A stretch of DNA of 58,423 nucleotides from Streptomyces cellulosae (GTDB taxonomy: Bacteria; Actinomycetota; Actinomycetes; Streptomycetales; Streptomycetaceae), in NCBI RefSeq assembly GCF_000721105.1, contig NZ_JOEV01000066.1:1-58423 (forward strand), read 5' to 3'. Below the pieces are notes generated by a model that was not told where the DNA came from, searched no databases, and worked only from the letters and a program-made list of their open reading frames with translations. Below, piece by piece: positions 1 through 10,600 of the stretch (its first letter is position 1; every line of letters begins with the position of its first letter). A program made the position numbers and the translations under genes.

Positions 1-1563
1 GGGAGGGGGATGTGGACGTGGGCGACGGGGTGGCGCCGGGCTGGTTCTCCTTGGCCAGGTGGCGGCTGACCTCGGCTGTCGTCAGGCCCAGACCGCCCAG
101 TTTGATCGCGTCCCAGGCCTGCAGGCGGCGGGTGTCGCGGTCCATGTAGAGGATCGAGGCCTCGATGGGGGCGGGGTACTTGTGCTCGACCGCGCGCAGG
201 CCGCTGCCGCCCGTCGAGCCTTCGAGGCGCAGACGGGTGCCGTACTTCATGATCTCCATCTCGTTGTGGTGGAGGTGGCCGGCCAGGACCATCGGGACCT
301 CGCCGTCGACCTCGCGGGCCGCCGACGGTTCGTGGGCGACGGCGAGGTCGACGGGGGTGCCGGCCGCGCGCTGGTCGCGGAGAGCCGAGGCGAGGCGGGC
401 GCCGGCGAGTTCCTCGGAGGCGTCGCCGCCGGGCTGGTTGGAGCGGTCGGGGGTGAACTGGGGGTCGCCGATGCCGGCGAAGCGCAGTCCGGCGACGGTC
501 TGGGCCCGGCCGTTGTCCAGGACGTGCACGTTCTTCATGCGTTCCAGGTAGCGCTGAGTGGTCAGGGAGTCGTGGTTGCCGCGGACCCAGACGTAGGGGG
601 CGCCGAGGTCCTGGATCGGGTCCAGGAAGCCGTTCTCGGCGGCCGAGCCGTGGTCCATGGTGTCGCCGGAGTCGACGATCACGTCGACCTTGTACTGCTC
701 CACCAGCGAGGCGATGATCTTCCAGCTCGCCGGGTTGAGGTGGATGTCGGAGACGTGCAGGACCCGGATGGTGGTCGGGTCGGGCGTGTAGGCGGGGAGC
801 GTGGAGGTGGCGTCGTACAGCTTGGTCACGTTGGTGACCAGGCGGGCCAACTCCTTCTGGTAGACGTCGAATTCGGTGACGATGCTGCGGGCGTTGCCGA
901 CGAGGGAGGGGGCTGAGGAGAGCAGCCCGGAGAACCTCGGTTCCAGCACGGATTCGGGGTTCCAGGTCGCGTACGCCGTTCCGCCCGAGGCGGCCAGGAG
1001 GCTGAGGGCGAGGCCGCCGGCGGCGAGCGCGCGGCGGGGGCGGCGGTAGACGGCCAGGCCGAGGGCGGTGGCTCCGGAGACGACGGCGACGCAGGAGCGT
1101 ACGGCCAGGTCGAGGGTGCCGTGCTGGACGTCGCGGGCGACCTCGTCCTGGAGGCCGGAGAGCCGTTCCGGGTGGTCGACCAGGGCCTGGGAGCGGACCG
1201 GGTCGAGCTGGTCGACGTTGACGTCGAGGCGGACCGGGGCGTGGTGACTGTTCAGTTCCAGCGCGCCGAGCGGGGAGACGTTGATCTTCGTGCCGCCGGT
1301 GAGGGACGGGCGCAGGGTCATCGTCGTGTTCATGGGGCCGACCGGGGCCCGTACGTCGCCGACGATGAGCAGGCCGAGCCAGGCGCCGAGGACGACCACG
1401 GCGACGAGGCCGAGGGCGCGGACCCAGGGATGGGGCTGGTGGACGAGTTCGACGGCCGGGTGGGGACGGCGCGTGCGGTAGCGGCGTGCGAGGGCGTACG
1501 GGGCCCTGCGGACGGGGTTCAGGACGTTCAAGGTGTTGCGGACGGCTACGGGGACGCGGGCCA
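1..1563 (-). CDS. Membrane-anchored calcineurin-like metallophosphoesterase (C-terminus beyond window)
   Basis: Reading leftward from an ATG at 1563, the frame stays open for 521 codons to the window edge. The protein has an N-terminal membrane segment at about residues 49-69, a second hydrophobic stretch at about 155-195, and then a metallophosphoesterase domain with all signature blocks in order: DIH, GDTMDH, GNHD, AHEP and GHLHH. These ligate the two metals of the calcineurin-like fold, so it is probably an active phosphoesterase or phosphodiesterase held at the membrane. The substrate cannot be told. The visible end is a Pro/Thr/Ser-rich tail that runs off the window. Several long frames on the other strand are shadows of this gene. 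Confidence in the family is high; the stop codon is not visible. Confidence 0.9.
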
Positions 1564-1870
1564 TTGGTCGCGTATGCCCAAGTCCGGACGTGGATATGCG
1601 GGGATCCTCATGGCTCTCCTGCGGTCAACGGGTACGGGACAAACGGGCCCGGCCTGGGATGGCGCGCGAGGATTTCGAGGAACGCGTCGCCGATGCGCTG
1701 GACCGATTCCGCCGGAGTCGACGCGGTTGACCGGATCACGATCCACGGGGCCGACGCTGGGCAGAATATGCAGGATACACCGCTGTGCACCTTTTTCCCG
1801 ATCTTGGGTAGGCTGGGTGACCCGGGAGTGTCAGGGTGGGTGACCCGGGAGTGTGGAGAGCGCCGGGAAG
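1564..1870. other. Intergenic stretch with a 17-bp direct repeat and a possible gene fragment
   Basis: No complete gene is supported here. A 23-codon frame on the plus strand at 1659-1730 starts like the neighbouring minus-strand metallopeptidase (9 of the first 16 residues identical) and then loses resemblance. A minus-strand frame over the same bases also looks protein-like near 1610-1740, so one of them may be a decayed gene. No ribosome binding site is visible for either. Confidence 0.4.
1815..1854. repeat. Two direct copies of a 17-bp unit
   Basis: The unit GGGTGACCCGGGAGTGT occurs at 1815-1831 and again at 1838-1854, a period of 23 bp. It lies just downstream of the metallopeptidase stop. 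No function is evident. Confidence 0.8.
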
Positions 1871-2221
1871 TCAGCCCCAGCCCAGTTCGTGGAGCCGCTC
1901 GTCCTCGATGCCGAAGTGGTGCGCCACCTCGTGGATGACCGTCACCGCCACCTCGTGGACCACGTCCTCCGGCGTCTCGCAGTAGCGCAGGGTGGGGCCC
2001 ATGTAGATCGTGATGCGGTCCGGAAGGACTCCGGCGTACCACTCCCCGCGCTCCGTGAGGGGGGTCCCCTCGTAGAGGCCCAGTAGCTCAGGGTCGTCGG
2101 CGGGCGGTTCGCCCTCCACGAACACGGCCACGTTGTCCATGACCCGCGTCAGCTCAGGCGGGATCTTGTCCAGGGCCTCACTCACCAGCTCTTCGAACGC
2201 GTCACGAGTCATTTCCAGCAC
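1871..2221 (-). CDS. Small zincin-like metallopeptidase family protein
   Basis: A 116-residue protein with the zinc-binding motif HEVAHHFGIED (HExxH plus a downstream acidic residue) near its C-terminus. The block GLYEGTPLTERGEWY before it is typical of the small actinobacterial zincin family (PF06262 type). The family is a predicted cytoplasmic zinc peptidase of unknown substrate. The start is uncertain: GTG at 2221 (VLEMTRDAFEEL) and ATG at 2212 are both possible, and neither has a strong ribosome binding site; the longer form matches remembered Streptomyces homologues. An upstream extension of the frame to 2446 is Pro/Arg-rich and overlaps the divergent lipoprotein gene, so it was rejected. 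Confidence 0.85.
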   Translation of the reverse strand: MLEMTRDAFEELVSEALDKIPPELTRVMDNVAVFVEGEPPADDPELLGLYEGTPLTERGEWYAGVLPDRITIYMGPTLRYCETPEDVVHEVAVTVIHEVAHHFGIEDERLHELGWG

Positions 2222-2353
2222 AGAGCCATTGTCGACGACGGGGCGCTTGATGGGAGGGGCACGCAGGCACCGTCGATCCGGGTCGCGTGTCCTCTTGTGG
2301 GGGGCGGGAGTTGAAGAGGTTGACTCCTTCACCCCCATCGGAGGTGGCTGCTC

Positions 2354-2923
2354 GTGCGCCCCTTGTACGTACCCGTCCGTCTGGCCGCCACGGTTCTGGT
2401 CGTCGCCGCTGCCGCCGGCTGCATGAGCGTGGGCGACGACGGCCACGGGAGCGCGAAGCCGTCCCGTTCGGCCGCTTCACGGGGTGACGAGGCGCCCGAC
2501 GGCGGGGCGGCGGTGTCGGGCGGTGGCGCGGGGGCGGACGCGGCGGCCGGTGGCGGAGAACGCGGGCAGGGCAGGCACCCGAAGGGCAAGGGGAAGTCGG
2601 CGAAGCCGTCGGCTTCGACGTCGGCGGAGGCCAGCCGGTCGGCCTCGGCGGACGGCAGGCCGGGGAACGGGCACGGGAACGGCAACGGGGACGGCGAGGG
2701 GAACGGCGGGGGGAAGCCGGACGGGCCGGGCGCGCCGACGCCGACCCGGGTGGACCCGACGCCCACGCGGACGGTCGAGCCCGAACCGACGCCGCCTTCG
2801 CCGCCCGCGTCGCCGACCCCCGATCCCACGGTCGCCGAGCCCTCGTCGTCGGCGCACGAGCCCCCGGGGCCGCAACTGGCCCAGCGGGAACCGGCGCCTG
2901 AGGCGGGGTCACCGGTCGTATGA
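2354..2923 (+). CDS. Putative secreted lipoprotein, Pro/Thr/Gly-rich
   Basis: A 189-residue protein starting at GTG, with GGAGGTGG about six bases upstream. The N-terminus is a lipoprotein signal with a lipobox ending AAAAGC at residues 18-23, so Cys23 should be lipidated and the chain anchored on the outer face of the membrane. The rest is low complexity: Gly/Asn/Lys-rich in the middle, then a Pro-Thr-Glu-rich tail with no recognisable domain. It may be a spacer or wall-spanning segment whose function cannot be predicted. It is divergent from the metallopeptidase and upstream of the helicase. The signal is clear, but composition alone cannot show that the mature part folds. Confidence 0.65.
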   Translation: MRPLYVPVRLAATVLVVAAAAGCMSVGDDGHGSAKPSRSAASRGDEAPDGGAAVSGGGAGADAAAGGGERGQGRHPKGKGKSAKPSASTSAEASRSASADGRPGNGHGNGNGDGEGNGGGKPDGPGAPTPTRVDPTPTRTVEPEPTPPSPPASPTPDPTVAEPSSSAHEPPGPQLAQREPAPEAGSPVV

Positions 2924-2986
2924 CGCTCGACAGCGGCTGTGTGCCCCACGCCCACGGCTGTGTGACCCACGTCAACCCGGCCTGGT

Positions 2987-3016
2987 TTGCCACGGGGGGG
3001 CGGGGGTGCGTATGGT
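2987..3016 (+). promoter_or_regulatory. Candidate sigma-70-type promoter for the DEAD-box helicase
   Basis: TTGCCA at 2987-2992 and TATGGT at 3011-3016 are separated by 18 bp. The -10 fits the TAnnnT pattern of the Streptomyces housekeeping sigma factor. Transcription from here would give a leader of about 150 nt before the ATG at 3175. Confidence 0.45.
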
Positions 3017-3052
3017 GGTAGATCGTTTGATCCCATTGCCCGGCGCCAACGC

Positions 3053-3076
3053 AGAGCGCGCCGTGTGGCGCGTTCT
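3053..3076 (+). promoter_or_regulatory. Hairpin in the helicase 5' leader
   Basis: AGAGCGCGCC and GGCGCGTTCT form a 10-bp stem (one G:U pair) around a GTGT loop, followed by a CTCCCC run. It lies inside the predicted leader of the DEAD-box gene, where attenuating structures are common, but no mechanism can be shown from sequence alone. Confidence 0.4.
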
Positions 3077-3174
3077 CTCCCCTTGCCGTGGCTGACCGCA
3101 TAGAGGCGGTCGTATTGCGAAACACGGAGTTGACGGGCGCGTGCCGACGAGACTCCGGAAGGTTTCGCATACGC

Positions 3175-5352
3175 ATGTCCATTTCCACCACTGATCACGT
3201 CGTCGTGCCCGAGAACGAGGGCCCTGAGGGCACCAGCGAGGGCACCGAGGGCGCGGCGGGCGTTCCCGAGGTCACCTTCGCGGACCTCGGTCTGCCCGAG
3301 GGCGTCGTGCGCAAGCTCGCCCAGAACGGCGTGACCACCCCCTTCCCGATCCAGGCCGCGACCATCCCGGACGCCCTGGCCGGCAAGGACATCCTGGGCC
3401 GTGGCCGCACCGGCTCCGGCAAGACGCTCGCCTTCGGTCTGCCGACCCTGGCCACGCTGGCCGGTGGCCGCACCGAGAAGCACAAGCCGCGCGCCGTCAT
3501 CCTCACGCCGACCCGTGAGCTCGCCATGCAGGTCGCCGACGCGCTGCAGCCCTACGGCGACGTCCTCGGCCTCAAGATGAAGGTCGTCTGCGGCGGTACG
3601 TCGATGGGCAACCAGATCTACGCCCTGGAGCGCGGTGTCGACGTCCTCGTCGCCACCCCGGGCCGACTGCGCGACATCATCAACCGCGGCGCGTGCTCCC
3701 TGGAGAACGTGCAGATCGCCGTCATCGACGAGGCCGACCAGATGTCGGACCTGGGCTTCCTGCCCGAGGTCACCGAGCTGCTCGACCAGATCCCGGCCGG
3801 CGGCCAGCGGATGCTCTTCTCGGCCACGATGGAGAACGAGATCTCCACGCTGGTCAAGCGCTACCTGACCGAGCCGGTCACCCACGAGGTCGACAGCGCC
3901 CAGGGCAACGTCACGACCATGTCGCACCACATCCTGATCGTGAAGCCCAAGGACAAGGCGCCGGTCACCGCGGCCATCGCCTCCCGCAAGGGCCGCACCA
4001 TCATCTTCGTCCGCACCCAGCTGGGCGCCGACCGTATCGCCGAGCAGCTGCGCGATTCGGGTGTGAAGGCCGACGCGCTGCACGGCGGCATGACGCAGGG
4101 TTCCCGGACCCGGGTGCTGGCCGACTTCAAGGACGGCTACGTCAACTGCCTGGTCGCCACCGACGTCGCCGCGCGCGGTATCCACGTCGACGGCATCGAC
4201 CTGGTCCTGAACGTGGACCCGGCCGGCGACCACAAGGACTACCTGCACCGTGCGGGCCGTACCGCCCGTGCCGGTCGTACGGGCACGGTGGTGTCCCTCT
4301 CCCTGCCGCATCAGCGCCGTCAGATCTTCCGTCTGATGGAGGACGCGGGCGTCGACGCCGGGCGTCACATCATCAACTCCGGTACGGCCTTCGAGCCGGA
4401 GGTCGCCGAGATCACCGGCGCCCGGTCGATGACCGAGGTGCAGGCCGAGTCCGCGGGCAACGCGGCGCAGCAGGCCGAGCGTGAGGTCGCCGAGCTCACC
4501 AAGCAGTTGGAGCGGGCGCAGCGTCGTGCGACCGAGCTGCGCGGGGAGGCCGAGCGCCTGGTGGCCCGGGCCGCCCGCGAGCGCGGGGAGGACCCGGAGG
4601 CCGCGGTGGCCGAGGCGCAGGCGGTGGTCGCGCAAGCCGCCGAGGCCGCCGAGGTGTCCGTGCCCGAGCAGCCGGCGGCGCGAGACATCGACAGGACGGA
4701 CCGGGCGGAGCGTTCGTTCGAGCGGCGCGACGACCGTGGTGGTGACCGTGGCGGCCGTTCGTTCGAGCGTCGTGACGACAACCGTGGCGGCTTCCGCCGG
4801 GACAACGACCGGGGTGGCTTCCGGGGGAACGACCGCGGGGACCGTGGCGGTGACCGCGGTGGCCGTTCCTTCGAGCGTCGTGACGACCGTGGCGGCCGTT
4901 CGTTCGAGCGTCGTGACGACAACCGCGGTGGCTTCCGCGGGGGCGAGCGTCGGGACAACGACCGGGGCGGCTTCCGCCGGGACGACCGCAACGACCGCGG
5001 GGACCGTGGCGGTGACCGCGGCGGCCGTTCCTTCGAGCGTCGTGACGACCGTGGTGGTGACCGTGGCGGCCGTTCCTTCGAGCGCCGTGACGACCGTCCG
5101 GCCCGTCCCTTCGAGCGTCGCGACGACCGTCCGGGCCGTTCCTTCGAGCGTCGGGACGAGCGCGGCGGGCACCGTGGCAGCGACCGTCCGTTCAACCGTG
5201 ACCGTCAGGGCGACCGCCCCGGCTTCCGCAGCGGCGGCACCGACCGCCCGTACGGCCGTCGTGACGACCACCGTGGCACCACCGGCACCGGCACGAGCAC
5301 CGGCTCCTTCGGCCGCCGTGACGACAAGCCGCGCTGGAAGCGCAACGGCTGA
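3175..5352 (+). CDS. DEAD-box ATP-dependent RNA helicase with RDD/RGG-rich tail
   Basis: 725 residues from the ATG at 3175; the frame extends to 3088 but the upstream part lacks family character. All helicase motifs are present: Q motif (TTPFPIQAATIP), I (RTGSGKT), Ia (PTRELA), Ib (TPGRL), II (DEAD), III (SAT), V (ATDVAARGI) and VI (HRAGRTARAG). These two RecA-like domains unwind short RNA duplexes using ATP. A charged helical linker follows, then about 220 residues of low complexity with seven RSFERRD units and one RPFERRD unit among RGG and RDD runs. Such disordered tails typically bind RNA or promote condensation. Probable roles are RNA decay, ribosome assembly or cold adaptation. A strong terminator follows directly. 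Confidence 0.95.
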   Translation: MSISTTDHVVVPENEGPEGTSEGTEGAAGVPEVTFADLGLPEGVVRKLAQNGVTTPFPIQAATIPDALAGKDILGRGRTGSGKTLAFGLPTLATLAGGRTEKHKPRAVILTPTRELAMQVADALQPYGDVLGLKMKVVCGGTSMGNQIYALERGVDVLVATPGRLRDIINRGACSLENVQIAVIDEADQMSDLGFLPEVTELLDQIPAGGQRMLFSATMENEISTLVKRYLTEPVTHEVDSAQGNVTTMSHHILIVKPKDKAPVTAAIASRKGRTIIFVRTQLGADRIAEQLRDSGVKADALHGGMTQGSRTRVLADFKDGYVNCLVATDVAARGIHVDGIDLVLNVDPAGDHKDYLHRAGRTARAGRTGTVVSLSLPHQRRQIFRLMEDAGVDAGRHIINSGTAFEPEVAEITGARSMTEVQAESAGNAAQQAEREVAELTKQLERAQRRATELRGEAERLVARAARERGEDPEAAVAEAQAVVAQAAEAAEVSVPEQPAARDIDRTDRAERSFERRDDRGGDRGGRSFERRDDNRGGFRRDNDRGGFRGNDRGDRGGDRGGRSFERRDDRGGRSFERRDDNRGGFRGGERRDNDRGGFRRDDRNDRGDRGGDRGGRSFERRDDRGGDRGGRSFERRDDRPARPFERRDDRPGRSFERRDERGGHRGSDRPFNRDRQGDRPGFRSGGTDRPYGRRDDHRGTTGTGTSTGSFGRRDDKPRWKRNG

Positions 5353-5378
5353 CGCCTGCTGACCCCTCAGGGATCCGG

Positions 5379-5414
5379 AAGGGCCCGTACGACTTCGGTC
5401 GTGCGGGCCCTTTT
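5379..5414 (+). terminator. Rho-independent terminator after the helicase
   Basis: GGGCCCGTACGAC and GTCGTGCGGGCCC pair around a TTCG tetraloop (one G:U pair) and are followed by TTTT, about 27 bases after the helicase stop. Confidence 0.85.
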
Positions 5415-5548
5415 CGCATACGTAATCGACTACCGAAGCCTGTGTGGCAGTTGTTAACATCCGTTGGATTGCGTGGCGGAGTGTGGCCGAGGGGGAAGAC
5501 GACGAGGCCTGCCGACGCGCCTTTTCTGACTTCCCTGGGGAGGGACCC

Positions 5549-7672
5549 TTGACCCGGCGTGCCCGGATCGCACTCACTCTTGCCTCGCTGGCCGCTCTGA
5601 GCGCCGGCACCCTGACGTCCGCGGGCCCGGCGGCCGCGGACACCACCCCGACGCCGATCGCCACGGACGGCGTGTGGGGCATCGACTACGCGGGCGGTTT
5701 TCTGACCAGCGTGGAGAAGACACCGAGCGGCCTCCAGTACGTGATCGGCCGACAGCTTTCCGCCGATGGCTCGACGGTGCTGGAGCGGAGCACTCGCGGT
5801 TACGCCGACGTGTTCGCGGACGGCTCCCACGCGGAGCGGGTGCCCTGCGACGCCTCCGGCGGCTGCGTGCCGCTGCGGTCGACCGGCGCCCAGAGCGTCG
5901 GCTACTTCTTCGTCGACGGGGACGGCACGGAGAGCGCCCAGATCTGGCTGAGCAGGCAGAACTACCACTCCGCCGACGAACCACAGGTCACCGGCGGCCG
6001 GTTCGTGGACGCCACCGGACGCTACTTCGTCTACAACGCGGCCTCCACCGGCAAGCAGTACGTCGACGCCGTGAACCGGTACCGCGACGACGGGGTCCGG
6101 CTGACCCGTTCCGTCACGGCCGCCTCCGTGTGGGGCTCGGCGCTGTGGACACCGGGTTCGGGCAACGGCGTGGTCACGCAGTACGACCTGGAGGGGAAGA
6201 AGACGGTCACGACCGTCTCCACCGGCGCCCCCTGCACCGTCAAGGAGCTCCAGGTCGTCGGCCGCTGGATCTACTGGAACTGCGGTCCGACAGGCGTCGC
6301 GGGCGTGTACGACCGCACGGCGAAGAAGAACATCAAGGTGCCCTCCGGCCCCGCGCTCGTCGGTGACGGCTACCTCGTCCAGCACGACCGGAGCGCCGGC
6401 AAGCTGATGCTGACGGACTATCACTCCGGTACGGCCGCCGCAGCGCGCGCGATCGCCGACCTGCCGGCCGGGAACACCACCGACCAGCGGCGGCTGACCT
6501 GGACGGTGGACAAGTTCGGCGGGGGCGTCGCCTACGTCGGCACCGACCGCGCGATCCGGATCGTGCCGAGCGGGGTGCCCGCACAGTCGCTCGCGAAGAT
6601 CGAGCAGGACCTGGACGACAGCGACTTCGACGCCGCCGGCCGCTACGGCGGCAGCACGACCTGGGACAGCACCTGGCAGCTGAACAAGCCCGCCGGCTGG
6701 ACCTTCACGGTGAAGGACGCCCAGGGCCGCACCGACCGCACCCTCATGGGCAGCGGCACGGACATCGCCGTCTCCTGGGACGGTAAGACGGAGTCGGCCG
6801 CCTACGCGTACAACGGCCCAAAGACCTGGACGCTGACCGCGAAGGCCGCCGACGGCGCGGGCACCTACACGACGAGCGGCAAGCTCACGCTCACCGGCGG
6901 CCGCCAGGGCCACCACGACCAGGGCGGCTACGCCTACGGCGAGTTGGTCACCCTCAACTCCTCGGGCACCCTGAGCCTCCAGTACACCAACGGCGGAGGC
7001 AAGTTCGACTGGAAGCAGAGCGGGTCCGGCTGGCCCGCCGGGACCGTCGCCGTCCCCTTCGGCGACATGGGCAAGGACCGCTGCGCCGAGATGCTGGTCC
7101 GGATGCCGAACGGCGAGCTCCGCCGCTACGCGGGCAAGTGCGGGGAGTCGTCGTACGCTCCGGCGAGCAGCCACACCTCCCTCGGCACCGGCTGGAACGC
7201 GTACAACGTCCTCACCGCCCCCGGCGACCTGACCGGCGACGGACGTACCGATCTGCTGGCCCGCAAGGCCTCGACCGGGGACGTCTACCTCTTCGCCAAC
7301 GACGGGGCGAGCAAGCTCAAGCCGGGTGTGAAGATCCGCAGCTGGGCGACGTACAAGAAGATCGTCGGCGCCGGTGACCTCAACGGTGACGGATTCGGTG
7401 ACGTCCTGGTGCAGGACAAGGCCGGGACGCTGTGGCGTTACGACGGCACCGGCACCGGCCAGGTCAAGGAGCGGGTAAAGGTCTTCTCCCACTGGGGGAC
7501 CTCGTACAACGTCGTCGTCGGCGTCGGGGACATCACCGGGGACGGGAAGAACGACCTGGTCTCCCGGGACACCGGCGGCAATCTGTACCGCAACGACGGC
7601 AACGGCAAGGGGTCGTTCGGGGCCCGCACGAAGATCGCCACGGGCTGGCAGGCATACAAGGGGATCTTCTGA
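5549..7672 (+). CDS. Secreted FG-GAP/VCBS repeat protein, first of a tandem pair
   Basis: 707 residues from a TTG at 5549, chosen because GGGGAGGGA sits just upstream and a signal peptide begins there (MTRRAR, a hydrophobic core, then a PAAAD cleavage site). A large beta-rich N-terminal region follows, then a FlgD-like Ig segment (SWDGKTE...YNGPKTWTLT) near residues 400-450. The C-terminus from about 535 carries FG-GAP/VCBS-type repeats with calcium-loop signatures such as GDLTGDGRTD, GDLNGDGFGD and GDITGDGKND. These repeats form an extracellular beta-propeller, often in adhesion or ligand binding. The ligand is unknown. Its stop shares one base with the start of the next gene. Confidence 0.85.
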   Translation: MTRRARIALTLASLAALSAGTLTSAGPAAADTTPTPIATDGVWGIDYAGGFLTSVEKTPSGLQYVIGRQLSADGSTVLERSTRGYADVFADGSHAERVPCDASGGCVPLRSTGAQSVGYFFVDGDGTESAQIWLSRQNYHSADEPQVTGGRFVDATGRYFVYNAASTGKQYVDAVNRYRDDGVRLTRSVTAASVWGSALWTPGSGNGVVTQYDLEGKKTVTTVSTGAPCTVKELQVVGRWIYWNCGPTGVAGVYDRTAKKNIKVPSGPALVGDGYLVQHDRSAGKLMLTDYHSGTAAAARAIADLPAGNTTDQRRLTWTVDKFGGGVAYVGTDRAIRIVPSGVPAQSLAKIEQDLDDSDFDAAGRYGGSTTWDSTWQLNKPAGWTFTVKDAQGRTDRTLMGSGTDIAVSWDGKTESAAYAYNGPKTWTLTAKAADGAGTYTTSGKLTLTGGRQGHHDQGGYAYGELVTLNSSGTLSLQYTNGGGKFDWKQSGSGWPAGTVAVPFGDMGKDRCAEMLVRMPNGELRRYAGKCGESSYAPASSHTSLGTGWNAYNVLTAPGDLTGDGRTDLLARKASTGDVYLFANDGASKLKPGVKIRSWATYKKIVGAGDLNGDGFGDVLVQDKAGTLWRYDGTGTGQVKERVKVFSHWGTSYNVVVGVGDITGDGKNDLVSRDTGGNLYRNDGNGKGSFGARTKIATGWQAYKGIF

Positions 7673-10600
7673 TGCGACACCTGATCAGAACGGGGGCCGC
7701 GGCGGGCCTCCTGGCGCTGGGTCTCGGGCTCGCCCCGGTCCTCGCCGCACCCGCCGCCGCGGACACCCCGGGACAGCTCGACATCACGCCCAACTGGCGT
7801 GCCGTGCCCCGCGAGGACTCGCTGGGCTCCTTCGGCGCGACCGGATTCGTGCACTCGCCCGAGGACGCCGACCCGAGCTTCGGGCAGGAGTTCCAGTGGA
7901 CGCGGTTCGACACCGGCCAGACCACGACCCTGCTCGGCTACGGAAACAACGAGGACGCGGGTTTCGCCGAGTTCGGCGCCGAGTCGGACTACGTGGCCCA
8001 CCACTACCTGGGCTCGATCGACATCCAGAACATGGCGGACGGCACCACGCACCGGTTCACCGTGCCCTATGGTTCGGGCGACCTCTTCGAGGGCCTGCTC
8101 GGCTCCACCGTCGTGGTCCAGGACTACACGGACAACGACCTCCAGACGGTGGACAGCTGGTACCTGCTGCCTGCCCACAACCCGGTCGTCGACGCCAAGC
8201 TCACCGTCACCGGCTGGCCCGAGGGCACGGACCTCAAAGAGGTGCGGCTGGTCGCGGGCGACGCCCAGGAGGCCGTCGTACGGTTCGCCACCTCGGCCGC
8301 CGACGCGGAGAACGGCCGCTACGACCGGCTCGGTCTGATCGACCTGAAGACCGGTCGGCTGCGCACGCTCGCGGCGAACACCGGCTGGGCCCCGTATGTG
8401 GCACTCGCCGGGGACGACGTGCTCTGGATCGACTCCGACCGCGTGGCGCACCTGCGTTCCCGCACCGACCTGGACGCTCCCGAGCGGACCTTCCCGGTCC
8501 CCTCCGACCTGGACATCTCGAAGATCGGGCTGCTCGACGGTCAGTTGCTGGCCTTCACCCAGGCCGACGGCATCGACGCGGCACTCAAGCGGAGCCTGGT
8601 CGCGCTCTCGTTCGACGGGCAGCGCCGGACCCTGCTGGAGAAGGCCGACAAGGAGGCCGTACAGATCGCGGGCGGCGGTGTCGCGGTGATCGGCGGTACC
8701 TCGTCGGCGGACTGGTACGTCCAGAAGGTCACCGTCGGCACGGACGGCCTGCCGCGGCTGGAGAAGGTGCTGCGGCTGGACCCGGTCGCGGCGGGCGTGG
8801 ACGCGATCGCGCTGAGCGCGGGCACCCTGTCCACCGTGGAGAAGGAGGGGCCGCAGGGTGCCGGTTTCTACAACCGCACCCTCAGCCCCGCCCAGGCGCC
8901 CACCTCCGCGTCCGACCCGGTCTGGGTGGGACGGGAGAGCGGACGGTCGTACGACTACACGGTCTGCGGGCAGACGGCCTGCACCCAGCTCCTCAACAGC
9001 GGTGACGGGCGCACGGTCTACCAGGTCCGCAACTACCAGAACAACCCGCAGGTCGAGATCGTGGGCCGCGATGGACCCGACCGGGCGGACCGTGCGCTGA
9101 CCGGGAACTCCGACGGCCGGCTCACCGAGGCCACGGGCCGCTACGCCGTCTACCAGAGCGGTCGGCCGACGGTGGCCGGGATGCCGGTGACGGACGGGGT
9201 GACGATCGTCGTCGACCTCGACACCGGCGCGGTCGTCGACCAGCGGCCGCAGACCGGCGCGACCGTGTGGGGCGGCACGCTCTACGCGGCCACGGCCACG
9301 GCCGGTACGGTCGCCCGCACGTACCTCCCCACCGGCAAGGACACCGGAACACTCGACACGGGCGCGCCCTGTGTGCCGGTCGAACTGCAGAGCGCCGGGC
9401 CGTGGCTCTACTGGACCTGTGAGCAGTTCCGGCAGCACGGCGTGGTCAACGTGAACACCGGCGAGAAGATCGCGCTGCCCGCCGGCCGGGGCGGCCTGCT
9501 CGGTGACGGCTACTTCGTCAACCAGCGCTACACCGGATCGGGCCTGCGCCTGACCGAGTTCCAGAACGGCGGTACCGCCGTCACGCGTGACCTCGGCATC
9601 CCGATGTCGACCGACGGCAGCGAGAGCCGCCGCCGTACCTGGGCCGTGGACCGCTTCGGCGGCGGCATCGCCTATGTGGACAAGGAAAACCGCGTCCACG
9701 TGGTGCCGAGCGGCGTGCCCGCCTCACCGCTGACCGCGACCCAGGCCGTCACGCCGACCGCGTTCAAGGCGGCGGGCACCTGGAAGGCGTCCTGGCAGCT
9801 GTCCAAGCCCGCCGCTTCGTGGAAGCTGACGCTGAAGGCGGCAGACGGCACGGTGGTCCGCACGCTCGGCGCAGGCGAGTCCCGCAGCTCCGTCACCGCC
9901 GCGTGGGACGGCAGAACCACTACAGGCGGGTACGCCCCCAACGGGACGTACACCTGGACGCTCACCGTCCAGCCCGCCGACGGCCAGGGCACCCCCCTGA
10001 CCGCGACCGGCAGGGCGGCCCTCTCGGGCGGCGCGGCCGTGCGCCACGACCACGTCGGCGACGACGGCGTGGGTGACCTGCTCACCCTCGACTCCTCCGG
10101 CGCCCTGGCCTTCCAGAAGGGCACGGGCAAGGGGACGTTCTCGGGGAAGGTGAGCGCGAGCGGCTGGCCCACGTCGGTCAAGGCGGTGCCGTTCGGTGAC
10201 CTGAGCGGCGACCGCTGCAACGACGTACTCGTACGGCTGAGCAGTGGCGCCCTGCGCCTGTACAAGCCCGGCTGCGGGGCCGCGGTGAAGCCGTCGACGT
10301 CGTACGCCTCGCTGGGGACCAGCGGCTGGAACCAGTACGACGTGCTGACCTCGGCGGGTGACGTCACCAAGGACGGCCGTCCGGACATGATCGCGCGGAA
10401 CGCCACCACAGGAGCGGTGTACCTGTACAAGGGCACCAGCTCGGGGAAGCTCTCCGCGCGCGTGAAGCTCTACGACAACTGGAAGACGTACAAGAAGGTC
10501 GTGGGCGCCGGGGACCTCAACGGTGACGGCATCGGCGACCTGTTGGCGCAGGACAAGGCCAACACGCTGTACCGGTACTACGGCAAGGGCGATGGAACGT

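Noticed and set aside
4720..5180. CRISPR-like or microsatellite array
   Set aside because: Repeats are codon-phased and encode RSFERRDD-type residues inside the helicase frame, with no unique spacers.
2329..5682. Very long minus-strand frame opposite the helicase and lipoprotein
   Set aside because: It is a shadow: the plus strand carries complete DEAD-box motifs, and the minus translation is repetitive Val/Thr/Arg sequence.
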